This document shows, piece by piece, positions 25,276 through 33,735 of a DNA stretch of 64,000 nt. The DNA lies in the NCBI RefSeq assembly GCF_025630775.1, contig NZ_JAOSZE010000003.1, positions 62,001 to 126,000 on the forward strand. The letters are read 5' to 3'. A program made the translations under genes and the position numbers. Numbering within the stretch: the stretch's first letter is position 1; each line of letters starts with the position of its first letter. The stretch comes from Actinoplanes sp. KI2 (GTDB lineage: Bacteria > Actinomycetota > Actinomycetes > Mycobacteriales > Micromonosporaceae). The notes beneath the pieces are model-generated. The model had not been told where the DNA came from, ran no database searches, and worked only from the letters and a program-made list of their open reading frames with translations.

Positions 25276-26505
25276 ATGCCGATTGGTCAGAACGTGCGCT
25301 GCGCGACGGCCACCGAGGTCGCCGAGGTCATCGCCCTGGCGCGCCGGAAAGGGCTGGCTTGTGCGGTCCGCAGCGGTGGCCACTGCTTCGCCGGCCGGTC
25401 GTCGACCGGCGACATCGTCATCGACGTGTCGCCGATGCGGGCGGTGTCGGTCGACGGCGACTCGGCGACGGTGGGAGCCGGCACCCGGCTCTGTGAGCTC
25501 TACCGGTCGCTGGCCGAGCACGATCGAACGGTGCCCGCCGGCTGCGGCCCGACGGTCGGCATCGCCGGCCTCACCCTCGGCGGTGGACTCGGCATCCTCG
25601 GCCGCAGCCGAGGGCTGACCTGCGACAATCTGCGGTCCGCCACGGTGGTGCTGGCCGACGGCCGGACGGTCGACTGCGACGAGCGGCGGCATGCCGATCT
25701 GTTCTGGGCGTTGCGCGGGGCCGGTGGCGGGCAGTTCGGGGTGGTCACGTCGCTGACCTTTCGCATCGGCCCGGCCCCGCCCGCCACGACCTTCCACCTC
25801 ACCTGGCGGCCGGCCGACGCGGTCCGGGTGATCGGCGCCTGGCAGGAGTGGGCGCCCGGCGGCCCCGACGAACTGGCCGCCAGCCTGCTGGTCACCGTCG
25901 ATGGCGCGACGATGTTCGGGACGATGCTCGACACCGAGTCGACCACCGCCACGCTGATCGGCGATTTCGTCGCGCGGGCCGGCGCCGAGCCGCTGTCCGC
26001 AGTCACCCGGCACCTGCCGTTCCACGACGCGAAACGGGACCTGGACCGGGCCGCCGACGCACCCACCGGTCACACGTACAGCAAATCGGGGTTCTTCGGC
26101 CGGCGCCTGCCCGAGGAGACGATCGCGGCCCTGGTCGACCACCTCACCGGCGACCGGGTGCCGGGACAGGCGCGGGAACTGGACTTCACGCCCTGGGGCG
26201 GCGCCTACAACCGCGTCCCGGTCGACGCCACGGCCTTCGCTCACCGCGACGCGCTGTTCCTGCTCAAGCACTCCGTCACCGGCGAGCAGGACTCCGCTCG
26301 GCGGTGGCTCGCGGGCTCACATGCGTCGGTGCATGCGTGGGGGACCGGCGGCGTTTACCCCAACTTCCCGGACCCCGACCTGACCGACTGGGCCACCGCC
26401 TACCACGGCCCCAACTACCCCCGCCTGCAACGCGTCAAGGCCCGGTACGACCCGGCGGGATTCTTCCGGTTCCACCAGGCGATCCGTCCCGGAGATGCTC
26501 GGTGA
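25276..26505 (+). CDS. FAD-binding (BBE/PCMH-type) oxidoreductase
   Basis: A 409-residue flavoenzyme of the berberine-bridge/vanillyl-alcohol oxidase superfamily. The FAD-binding PCMH domain shows RSGGHCFAGRSS, whose His is the usual 8-alpha-histidyl attachment site, and GIAGLTLGGGLGILGRSRGL. The C-terminal BBE motif YHGPNYPRLQRVKARYDPAGFFRF is complete. The substrate is unknown; relatives oxidise sugars, alkaloids or antibiotics. No signal peptide is visible. ATG 25276 lies 6 nt after TAACGT, suggesting leaderless initiation besides read-through from the AraC gene. The 3' end overlaps the convergent LAL regulator by 71 bp. Confidence 0.88.
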   Translation: MPIGQNVRCATATEVAEVIALARRKGLACAVRSGGHCFAGRSSTGDIVIDVSPMRAVSVDGDSATVGAGTRLCELYRSLAEHDRTVPAGCGPTVGIAGLTLGGGLGILGRSRGLTCDNLRSATVVLADGRTVDCDERRHADLFWALRGAGGGQFGVVTSLTFRIGPAPPATTFHLTWRPADAVRVIGAWQEWAPGGPDELAASLLVTVDGATMFGTMLDTESTTATLIGDFVARAGAEPLSAVTRHLPFHDAKRDLDRAADAPTGHTYSKSGFFGRRLPEETIAALVDHLTGDRVPGQARELDFTPWGGAYNRVPVDATAFAHRDALFLLKHSVTGEQDSARRWLAGSHASVHAWGTGGVYPNFPDPDLTDWATAYHGPNYPRLQRVKARYDPAGFFRFHQAIRPGDAR

Positions 26506-29233
26506 GCCGGGCCCGGGTGTCGCAGCCCAGCTTCTGGAAGACGTGGGTGAGGTGGGTCTCGACGGTGCGTCGCGTGACGTACAGCTGCTGCGCGATCTCC
26601 CGGTTGCTCAGCCCGCGCGCGGCCATCGTCGCCACCCGGTGCTCGGCCGGCGTCAGCGCCAGCGCGTCGGCCGACCGGGGCCGGGCCCCGGCCGCCCGCA
26701 GCTCCTCCCGGCACCGGCGGGCCAGCAGCCGCATCCCGCCCGGCTCGGCCAGCGCCAGCGCCTTCGCGAGCGGCTCCCGGGCGGCGGCTCGGTGGTTGGC
26801 CCGCCGCAGGGTCGCCCCGAGCGTGACCAGCACCCGCACGTACTCGAGCCGGCCGGGGGAGTCCGCAAGCAGGTCCGAAGCCTCGCGCAGCACCGCGATC
26901 GCGTCGTCGTGCCCGAGGGTTCCGGCCAGCGCCCGCAGCCCGGCCCCGCGCGGTCCCGGCAGCCCGAGCCGCTCGGCCAGCGCCAGGTGCTCCTCGGCGA
27001 GCAGCCGCGCACCCCGCACATCGCCCAGCGAAGCCAGCGCCCGCGAGTCGTCCACCCGCCACGCCGCCACCCCCGGGTGGCACAGCTCCAGCTGCTTCCA
27101 CGTCTCGGCCGCCGCGGTCAGGTCCGCGTGCGCGTCGGCCGGCCGGTGCTGGGCCAGCCGCAGGCGCGCCCGGCGTTCCAGCAGCAGGCCGGTCGCGATC
27201 CATCCGTCGGGAAGCGAGGGGTTGGCCGCCAGCACCGCCTCCGCCTCGGCCGGCTCGTCCAGCTCGGTCAGCGCCTCGACCAGCGGAAAGATCGACCAGA
27301 GCAGCGCCGCGGGTGGACTGTTGACCTTCTTGAAGTCGTACGCGATCCGCGCGTCCGCCTCCGCCTCCCGGATCCGTCCCGCCTGCAGGTGCGCCATGGC
27401 CCGCAGGAAGCTGCCGTGCGCCAGCGCTATCCGCCATCCGCGCGGCCGGGCCAGATCGATCAGCGCCGTGCACCGCTCCCGGGCCGCGTCCAGCTCGCCG
27501 TAGACGATCAGCGCGAACTTGGCCAGCGTGGCCAGGATGGAGTCGTTGTCCTCGGGCGCGATCGGCGTGGCGAGCCACGCCCGCGGGCCGGCGGCCGGCC
27601 GCCCGTCGCACAGCGCCTCCCAGGCCAGGCAGATCGGCCGGGACGGCAGCTCCGGCGGCAGCCGGCGCACCAGCTGGTGCGCCTCGGCCGCGCCGCCCGC
27701 GCGGATGCCGACCTCACCGATCAGCTCGGCCTCGAGCCGGGCCAGCACGTCGGGGTCGGCGCCGGCCGGCTGGGCCAGGCCGAGCCGGCACATCCGCACC
27801 GCGTCCTCGAAGAAGCCGGCCAGCCCGAGCGCCCGGCCGCTGGCCAGCGCGAGCCGGGCCCGCTGGCGTGGGTCGGCGGCCATCTCGACGGCCGAGTCGA
27901 GCAGGCCGAGCGCGTCCGGCCCGACCTGGGCGGCGAGCACCAGCCCGAGCCGGCAGCGCACGTCGGCCTCGTCGGCACGGTCCGGCGGCGGCTCGGCGAG
28001 CGCCCGGCGCAGGAAGGCCGCCGCGCTCTCCGGCGCGCCCCGGCGACCCGCACCCTGGGCGGCCTCGCGCAGCGTCCGCACGGTCTCGGCGTCCCGGGCC
28101 GGCTCGCTGTGCAGCAGGTGCAGGGCGACCGCCTCCGGGTCGGCCCGCTCCCGGGCGAGGATCGCCGCGGCCCGGCCGTGCCATTGGGCCCGCTCGGCGG
28201 CCGGCAGCCCCTGGTAGAGCGCCGCCGCCACCAGCGGGTGCACCAGCTCGCGGTAGTTGAGCAGCCCGGCCGTGCGCAGCCGGTCGGCGAGCCGGGCGGC
28301 CACCGGGGTCTCGATGCCGGCCAGCTCCGCCGCGTGCCGCAGCGGCGCGCCCCGGCCGAGCACGGCGAACGCCCGGGCCAGCGCCTCGGAGCCGGCCGGC
28401 AGCCGGGACAGCTGGCGCTCGATGGCCCGGGCGACCTGCTCCGGGCCGAACGAGCTGAGCCGGGACGCGACCTGCTCGGTCGGGTCGATCCGCTCGGCGC
28501 GCAGGTGGGCCAGCAGGGCGCCGAGCAGGAACGGGTTGCCGGCCGTCGCGGCGTGGCAGGACCGGGCGAAGCCGGGCGCCGCGCCCGGCAGCCGCTCGTC
28601 GACCACCGACGCCACCGCGGCCGGGCCGAGCGGGGCCGGTCGCACCGGCGGCTCGGCGGTGGCCGCCAGCAGGTCGGCGACCAGCCCGGGCTCGGCGGGC
28701 GGCTCGCCGGAGCGGGCCGCGCAAAGGATGCCCAGTGGCAGGTCGGCGATCTGCCGGACCAGTTGGAGCAGCCAGCGCAGCGAGGGCGCGTCGGCCCAGT
28801 GCACGTCGTCGACGACGAGCAGGGCCGGTCCGCGCTCGGCCAGCCCGCAGGCGAGCCAGACCAGGCCGTGCGCCGCGGCGTGCATGGCCTCGCCGTCCAG
28901 CGCCGGCTCGGCGCCCGCGCCGTCCAGCGCCCGGCGGGCCAGGGCGGCGGCCCCGACGGTCAGCGACTGCCACTCGGCGCCGCCGCGCAGCGGGGCGAAC
29001 AACTGGCGGGCGATGCCCCAGCCGGCGTCGTGCTCCAACGGGCCGCCCCAGGCCCGCAGCACCCGCATCCCGGCCGCGTCGGCCGCCCCGGCCGCGGCGG
29101 CGATCAGGCTGGACTTGCCGATGCCGGCCGGACCCTCGACGAGGATCAGCCGGCCGGTGCCCGCGCGCACGTCGCCGAGCCGGGCGTCGAGGGCGGCCAT
29201 CTCGGCGTCGCGTTGCAGCAGCACGCGAGGCAT
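26435..29233 (-). CDS. LAL-type (LuxR, large ATP-binding) transcriptional regulator
   Basis: A 932-residue STAND-type regulator. Walker A is GPAGIGKS (34-41) and Walker B is LLVVDDVHWAD. A long TPR-like helical region follows (about 400-850). The C-terminal LuxR helix-turn-helix (about 865-925) contains LTPAEHRVATMAARGLSNRE and VTRRTVETHLTHVFQKLG. LAL regulators commonly activate neighbouring catabolic or biosynthetic genes. ATG 29233 starts just before the P-loop, as in the family. It is divergent from the methyltransferase/aminotransferase operon (90 bp apart), its likely target. The C-terminal tail overlaps the FAD oxidoreductase gene by 71 bp on the opposite strand. Confidence 0.9.
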   Translation of the reverse strand: MPRVLLQRDAEMAALDARLGDVRAGTGRLILVEGPAGIGKSSLIAAAAGAADAAGMRVLRAWGGPLEHDAGWGIARQLFAPLRGGAEWQSLTVGAAALARRALDGAGAEPALDGEAMHAAAHGLVWLACGLAERGPALLVVDDVHWADAPSLRWLLQLVRQIADLPLGILCAARSGEPPAEPGLVADLLAATAEPPVRPAPLGPAAVASVVDERLPGAAPGFARSCHAATAGNPFLLGALLAHLRAERIDPTEQVASRLSSFGPEQVARAIERQLSRLPAGSEALARAFAVLGRGAPLRHAAELAGIETPVAARLADRLRTAGLLNYRELVHPLVAAALYQGLPAAERAQWHGRAAAILARERADPEAVALHLLHSEPARDAETVRTLREAAQGAGRRGAPESAAAFLRRALAEPPPDRADEADVRCRLGLVLAAQVGPDALGLLDSAVEMAADPRQRARLALASGRALGLAGFFEDAVRMCRLGLAQPAGADPDVLARLEAELIGEVGIRAGGAAEAHQLVRRLPPELPSRPICLAWEALCDGRPAAGPRAWLATPIAPEDNDSILATLAKFALIVYGELDAARERCTALIDLARPRGWRIALAHGSFLRAMAHLQAGRIREAEADARIAYDFKKVNSPPAALLWSIFPLVEALTELDEPAEAEAVLAANPSLPDGWIATGLLLERRARLRLAQHRPADAHADLTAAAETWKQLELCHPGVAAWRVDDSRALASLGDVRGARLLAEEHLALAERLGLPGPRGAGLRALAGTLGHDDAIAVLREASDLLADSPGRLEYVRVLVTLGATLRRANHRAAAREPLAKALALAEPGGMRLLARRCREELRAAGARPRSADALALTPAEHRVATMAARGLSNREIAQQLYVTRRTVETHLTHVFQKLGCDTRARLTEHLRDGSPGGTGRIPPGRTGP

Positions 29234-29323
29234 GCTCCGACGGTAGGCCCGGCCCGGCCACCGCGAAACCTCGTGGTCGGATCCACGATTCAGCAACCGT
29301 CGAATCAGCCGAGCATCGTGGCC

Positions 29324-30139
29324 ATGACTACTACTTCTCATTACGCGTTGCGCCGGACCCCCGAGGAGTACGACCGGCTGCGCGCCCAGGCCCGGGTGTG
29401 GGAGGAGGCGACCGGCCGGCTGCTCGACCGGGTCGGGCTGGCCGCCGGCGCCCGCTGCCTGGACGCCGGGTGCGGGCCGGGCGAGACGATGCGGCTGATG
29501 GCGCTGCGGGTCGGCCCGGCCGGCCGGGTCACCGGGATCGACGCGGACGCGCCGCTGGCCGCGCAGACCGAGCGGATGCTGCGGGACGGCGGCCATCGAC
29601 AGTGCCGGGTGATCGCGCACGACCTCACCGCGTACGAGTCGGTCCCGGGCGGCCCGTACGACCTGGTCTTCGCCCGCCTGCTGCTGTTCCACCTGCCGGA
29701 GCGGGTCGCGGTGCTGCGCCGCCTGTGGCAGTCGGTGGCACCGGGTGGTCACCTGCTGGTGCAGGACTACGACCTGGCCGCGCTCGGGGTGCTGCCGCCG
29801 TCGGCCGCGCTCGACGAGGCCGGTCGGCTGATCGTCGACACGTTCGGCGCGGTCGGCTGCGACGTGCGGGTCGGCGCCACGCTGCCGGCCCTGTTCGCCC
29901 GCGCCGGGATCGGGGAGCCGGACGGCACCGACGTGGCCGGGCGGATCGAGCCGTTCGGCGTCGGCCGGCGGATGCTGGCGAGCGTGCTGGCCAGCCTGCT
30001 CCCGGCCGCCCTCGGGCACGGCGTCGCGACCGCCCGCGAGGTGGAGGCGGCGTTGACCGCGCTGGAGGCGGACGCGACCCGGCACCCGGACCGGCCGATG
30101 ACCTGGCCGCTGATGATCGGCGCCTGGAAGCGGCGATGA
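29324..30139 (+). CDS. Class I SAM-dependent methyltransferase
   Basis: A 271-residue methyltransferase with motif I LDAGCGPGE (46-54), the acidic loop VTGIDAD and post-motif VFARLLLFHL. The C-terminal part (about 170-271) is an additional helical region of the kind that binds small-molecule substrates. The substrate is unknown. ATG 29324 is used; GTG 29318 is two codons upstream. It overlaps the downstream aminotransferase start by ATGA, so the two are translationally coupled. The divergent LAL regulator probably controls both. Confidence 0.85.
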   Translation: MTTTSHYALRRTPEEYDRLRAQARVWEEATGRLLDRVGLAAGARCLDAGCGPGETMRLMALRVGPAGRVTGIDADAPLAAQTERMLRDGGHRQCRVIAHDLTAYESVPGGPYDLVFARLLLFHLPERVAVLRRLWQSVAPGGHLLVQDYDLAALGVLPPSAALDEAGRLIVDTFGAVGCDVRVGATLPALFARAGIGEPDGTDVAGRIEPFGVGRRMLASVLASLLPAALGHGVATAREVEAALTALEADATRHPDRPMTWPLMIGAWKRR

Positions 30140-31515
30140 ACGCCCGTCCGACCACCCCGCCGCCGCCCTTGAACGGCCTGAAGACTGATCTCGATGTCGA
30201 GCGCATCCGGTCGCACTTCGACTTCCCGGCCGCGAACCGGGTGGTCACCAACAACGCGGCCAGCACCCAGCCACCCCGCGAGTTGATCAAGTTGATGGAG
30301 GAGCTGGCGCCCTGGTACGAGAACGTCCATCGCGGTCAGTCGGCGGCATCCCGGCGCACCACCGCCCTGTTCGAGGCGTCCTTCGACACGATCGCGGGCT
30401 GGCTGAACGCGCCGAGCCGCCGCTGCGTCGCCACCTACCGCAACACCACCGAGGCGCTCAACGCGGTGATGTACTCGCTGCTCACCGAGTTCCGCGACGG
30501 CGACAACGTGGTCAGCACGATGCTCGAGCACAACTCCAACTACGTACCCTGGCACGCGCTGTGCCGGGAGATCCTGCCGCGCCTCGGCCGCCGGGTGGAG
30601 TGCCGGCTGGCCCGCTTCGACGCGACCGGCCGGCTCGACCTCGACCACCTGGCGTCCCTCGTCGACGGTCGCACCAAGCTGGTCTGCTGCACCGGCGCGT
30701 CGAACTTCTTCGGCAGCAAGCCGGACCTCGCCCGGGTCCGGGCCATCGCGGACGCCGGCGGCTATCCGCAGCCGACCGGCGAGCGCCGCGCGTTGCTGCT
30801 GGTCGACGCCGCCCAGCTGGCCCCGACCAGCGCCCTCGACGTGCAGGCGCTGGACGTCGACTACCTGGCGTTCTCGTTCCACAAGATGCTCGCGCCGTTC
30901 GGCGTCGGCGTGCTCTACGCCAAGGAACACCTGCTCGAGCACGCGCTGCCGTTCCTCTACGGCGGCGACATGATCGCCGAGGGCCGGGTCACGCCGGAGA
31001 CCGTCGACTGGAACTGTCTGCCGTGGAAATACACCGCCGGCACCCCGAACATCCTCGGCACGATCGTCTCCGCCCAGGCCCTGCGCCTGCTGATCGACCT
31101 GGTCATGCCGACGTCATTCGTCGGCACGGCCGGGCCGGTGCCGCGGGTCGCGGTCGAGGAGGTGATGGGCCGGATCGGCCGGTACACCGCGAACCTGACC
31201 GCTCGCTGCCTGGCCGGGCTCTCCGAGATCAAAACCTTGCGGGTGTACGGGCCGGAGCACCGCACGCCCCTGGTCGCCTTCAACGTCCCCGGCATCAGCC
31301 CGTTCGCCCTGGCCGAGGCGCTCGACCGGCGCGGCGTCGAGGCCCGGGCCGGCTGTCACTGCGCGACCCTGGCGCACCGCGCGCTCGGCCTCGACCCGCC
31401 GGCCAGCTGCCGCCTGAGCTTCGCCCTCTACAACACGGTCGAGGACGTGGACCGGGCGGTCGAGGCGGTCGCCGACGCTAGCTATCGACCTCGATCAATC
31501 ATCGGAGTACCTTAG
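30136..31515 (+). CDS. Class V aminotransferase (SufS/IscS-fold cysteine-desulfurase-like)
   Basis: A 459-residue PLP enzyme of the class V fold. Lys250 in AFSFHKMLAPFG is the PLP lysine; LLVDAAQLAPTS holds the Asp and Gln contacts, and a candidate active-site Cys lies in RAGCHCATLAHR. Insertions around residues 205-215 and 300-330 distinguish it from housekeeping SufS. Relatives include cysteine desulfurases, isopenicillin-N epimerase-like enzymes and C-S lyases. Overlap with the upstream methyltransferase (ATGA) suggests a two-step modification of one small molecule, perhaps involving sulfur (inference). The stop codon abuts the LacI-type operator of the next gene. Confidence 0.8.
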   Translation: MNARPTTPPPPLNGLKTDLDVERIRSHFDFPAANRVVTNNAASTQPPRELIKLMEELAPWYENVHRGQSAASRRTTALFEASFDTIAGWLNAPSRRCVATYRNTTEALNAVMYSLLTEFRDGDNVVSTMLEHNSNYVPWHALCREILPRLGRRVECRLARFDATGRLDLDHLASLVDGRTKLVCCTGASNFFGSKPDLARVRAIADAGGYPQPTGERRALLLVDAAQLAPTSALDVQALDVDYLAFSFHKMLAPFGVGVLYAKEHLLEHALPFLYGGDMIAEGRVTPETVDWNCLPWKYTAGTPNILGTIVSAQALRLLIDLVMPTSFVGTAGPVPRVAVEEVMGRIGRYTANLTARCLAGLSEIKTLRVYGPEHRTPLVAFNVPGISPFALAEALDRRGVEARAGCHCATLAHRALGLDPPASCRLSFALYNTVEDVDRAVEAVADASYRPRSIIGVP

Positions 31516-31528
31516 GTAAGCCCTTTCC
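31515..31528. promoter_or_regulatory. LacI-type operator upstream of second pectinesterase
   Basis: GGTAAGCCCTTTCC differs by one base from the site at 21691 upstream of the PL26-like lyase. It begins at the last base of the aminotransferase stop codon and ends 13 bp before the pectinesterase start, so it would overlap the promoter or leader. Confidence 0.6.
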
Positions 31529-31541
31529 TCCAGGAGGACCG

Positions 31542-32819
31542 ATGAAGATCGCGTTGGCGGCGACCATGCTCATGCTCACGATGACCGCCCCCGGCACGGT
31601 CACCCGCCCGGTCCTCTCCGCCGCCGAGGCCGCCCCCTACGTCCCCGCCAACTACCTCGGCTACTCCGGCGACTATGCGGCCCCGGTCGCCGATCCGTGG
31701 CGCCCCGCCCCGATCGTGACCCCGGGGCGCCCCGACCTGCTGGTCGGCGGCCACGGCTCGGTCGTCGGCGGCCACGGCTCCGCGGCCGCCGACCAGGAAG
31801 CGGGCAACTACGCCACCGTGCAGGACGCGGTCAACGCCGCCTACCGGGCCGGCGGCACGAAGCGCCGTTACATCGGCATCCTCCCCGGCGTCTACCAGGG
31901 CACCGTCCTCATCCCGGCGGGCTCGCCGCCACTGACCCTCTACGGCCTCGGCCGCCCCGCCGACGTGCGGCTGGAGTTCACCGTCGACGCCACGATCACA
32001 CCCGCCGCCTGGGCCGCCCTGGTCAACGCCGACGGCCGCTACGCCGACGGCGACCCGGCCTGGCCGATGTTCCAGTCCTGCGCCACCAAGACCAGCGCCA
32101 CCGCCGGCCTGTGCGCCACGGTGGTCTGGGCGCAGAGCACCGACCTCCAGCTCAAGGGCCTGACCATCACGAACACCCTGCTCGACACCGTCGACCGCGG
32201 CACACACCAGGCGCTGGCCCTGCGCACCGACGCCGACCGCACCCAGCTCGAGGGCATGCGCCTGATCAGCCGGCAGGACACGTTCCTGGCCAACGCCGAC
32301 GACGTGGCCCGGATCGCCCGGGTGTCGGTCCGCGACAGCTACATCGAGGGCGACACCGACTTCGTCTTCGGCCGCGCCGCCGCCGTCTTCACCGCCACCC
32401 ACTTCCATCTCGTGTCGTCCCGCAAGTCCTCCGGCGGCGTCGTCTTCGCCCCGAACACGGCGCCCACCTACCCGTACGGCTTCCTGGTCACCCACTGCCT
32501 GATCACCGCCGACGAGGGCTACGTCACCGCACCCACCGGCTACCTGGGCCGGGCCTGGGATCAGGGCGCGAGCGCCACCGGCTACCTGCCCGGCAAGACC
32601 CCGAACGGCCAGCTGCTGATCCGCGACAGCCTGCTCGGCCCCGGCTTCAACGCCGTCGCCCCGTGGGCCCCGGCCGCCACCACGGCCCGCCCGTTCACCG
32701 CCCGCATCGACGACGGCCGAGACCTCAACGACCTCAACTTCAACCGCCTTTACGAGTACGCAAACCGTATCCTCCAGGCCCCCGCCGCCTCGGGCATTGT
32801 CCACGCCTTGCGTGAATAG
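31542..32819 (+). CDS. Secreted pectinesterase-family protein (CE8)
   Basis: A 425-residue secreted beta-helix protein. The signal peptide ends near SAAEAA. CE8 features are present: NYATVQDAVNAAY, GVYQGTVLIP, HQALALRTDADR, SRQDTFLAN (Gln-Asp) and YIEGDTDFVFGRAAAVF (second Asp), then YLGRAWDQG (Arg/Trp). Its length and the inserts around 135-170 resemble the YbhC-like, longer pectinesterase subgroup rather than the 327-residue paralogue at 19609. GGAGGA lies at the correct spacing before ATG 31542. Pectin methyl-ester hydrolysis is expected; YbhC itself has unclear activity, so a different ester substrate is possible. Confidence 0.85.
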   Translation: MKIALAATMLMLTMTAPGTVTRPVLSAAEAAPYVPANYLGYSGDYAAPVADPWRPAPIVTPGRPDLLVGGHGSVVGGHGSAAADQEAGNYATVQDAVNAAYRAGGTKRRYIGILPGVYQGTVLIPAGSPPLTLYGLGRPADVRLEFTVDATITPAAWAALVNADGRYADGDPAWPMFQSCATKTSATAGLCATVVWAQSTDLQLKGLTITNTLLDTVDRGTHQALALRTDADRTQLEGMRLISRQDTFLANADDVARIARVSVRDSYIEGDTDFVFGRAAAVFTATHFHLVSSRKSSGGVVFAPNTAPTYPYGFLVTHCLITADEGYVTAPTGYLGRAWDQGASATGYLPGKTPNGQLLIRDSLLGPGFNAVAPWAPAATTARPFTARIDDGRDLNDLNFNRLYEYANRILQAPAASGIVHALRE

Positions 32820-32913
32820 CTCATGGCGCCCCGTAGTTGAGGCGTCATCTGCCACGCGGTCGGCGGGCGGTTTGCCTGAGGCCCGCGATGACGCGTCCTG
32901 CCTCATCGTTGTT

Positions 32914-32929
32914 TAGCTCAAGCTATAGT
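32914..32929 (+). promoter_or_regulatory. Promoter and autoregulatory palindrome of the HigBA-like pair
   Basis: TAGCTCAAGCTA (32914-32925) is a perfect palindrome overlapping the -10 box TATAGT (32924-32929). The toxin ATG comes 6 nt after the -10, so the mRNA is probably leaderless. Binding of the antitoxin helix-turn-helix here would give the usual autorepression (inference). Confidence 0.6.
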
Positions 32930-32935
32930 TGCTTC

Positions 32936-33331
32936 ATGCCTCACGACGCACCACGTCGCTGGTCGATCAAGACCACGTCTGACGTGCGGACCTGGCTGCG
33001 GGCGCTGCGGCACGAAGATCCGGATGTCTTCCGATCGGTGAACGTCGCGATCGACATGCTGGCTGAGATTGGCCCTGCGCTCGGTCGCCCGATGGTCGAC
33101 ACGTTGCAGGGGTCGACGATCGGCAATCTCAAGGAGCTGCGGCCTCGGTCGGGTCGAGATGTGGCGATCAGAGTGTTGTTCGTTTTCGACCCGTGGTCGC
33201 AGGCGGTCTTGCTGGTGGCCGGGAACAAGGCCGGCGACTGGAGCCGGTGGTACAAGTCAGCGATTCCGGTCGCCGAAGGTGCGTACGAGACGTGGCTGGC
33301 CGAGGAGAGAAAGCGGAGGGACGACTCGTGA
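32936..33331 (+). CDS. HigB/RelE-like type II toxin (Gp49 family)
   Basis: A 131-residue protein of the phage-derived Gp49/HigB family of ribosome-dependent mRNA interferases. It shows the family pattern LAEIGPALGRPMVDTLQGS...NLKELRPRSGRDVAIRVLFVFDPWSQAVLLVAGNKAGDWSRWY: basic residues in the LKELRP and RVLF strands and a C-terminal K/W-rich segment. Toxin-first order, with the antitoxin start overlapping its stop by GTGA, is typical of higBA. ATG 32936 is chosen as the first codon after the promoter palindrome. Confidence 0.85.
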   Translation: MPHDAPRRWSIKTTSDVRTWLRALRHEDPDVFRSVNVAIDMLAEIGPALGRPMVDTLQGSTIGNLKELRPRSGRDVAIRVLFVFDPWSQAVLLVAGNKAGDWSRWYKSAIPVAEGAYETWLAEERKRRDDS

Positions 33332-33642
33332 GCGAGTTCCAGGACTGGGAGGACCTCCGTGCGGAGCTGCACGACGGGGACGAGGAAGCTCTGGCGGCGG
33401 AACGGGCGCGGACCGAAGCCTGGATCAGTGCGTACCACCTCGCCGAGGAGCGCAAGCGGCTCGGCATGACGCAGCGGCAGGTTGCTGAGCTGATGGGGGT
33501 ATCGCCCGGGCGAGTCAGCCAGATCGAGAACGGGGATCTCGACGCCAACGAGGTGGCTACCCTGAGTCGGTATGCGCGGGCGCTGGGCGCCCGGATGCGG
33601 ATCATTTTCGACTACGGCAACGATCTTCGGCAGATCGCTTGA
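33328..33642 (+). CDS. HigA-like XRE antitoxin
   Basis: A 104-residue partner of the preceding toxin. An acidic, helical N-terminal segment (about 1-45) probably wraps the toxin. The XRE helix-turn-helix follows (LGMTQRQVAELMGVSPGRVSQIENGDLDANEVATLSRYARALG). GTG 33328 overlaps the toxin stop by 4 nt, ensuring coupled synthesis. It should neutralise the toxin and repress the promoter at 32914-32929. Confidence 0.88.
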   Translation: MSEFQDWEDLRAELHDGDEEALAAERARTEAWISAYHLAEERKRLGMTQRQVAELMGVSPGRVSQIENGDLDANEVATLSRYARALGARMRIIFDYGNDLRQIA

Positions 33643-33735
33643 CGGTGCACCGATCGTGCGGGCGGGGGAGTGGGTGGTTGACGCCTCTCGGGAGTCCATG
33701 TTTATTTGGGTCCGAACGAACCCCGAGGAGGGGCG

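Noticed and set aside
26495-30139. A 1214-codon plus-strand open frame antisense to the LAL regulator
   Set aside because: Low-complexity Arg/Gln/Gly composition. Only the final part (from 29324) is the real methyltransferase.
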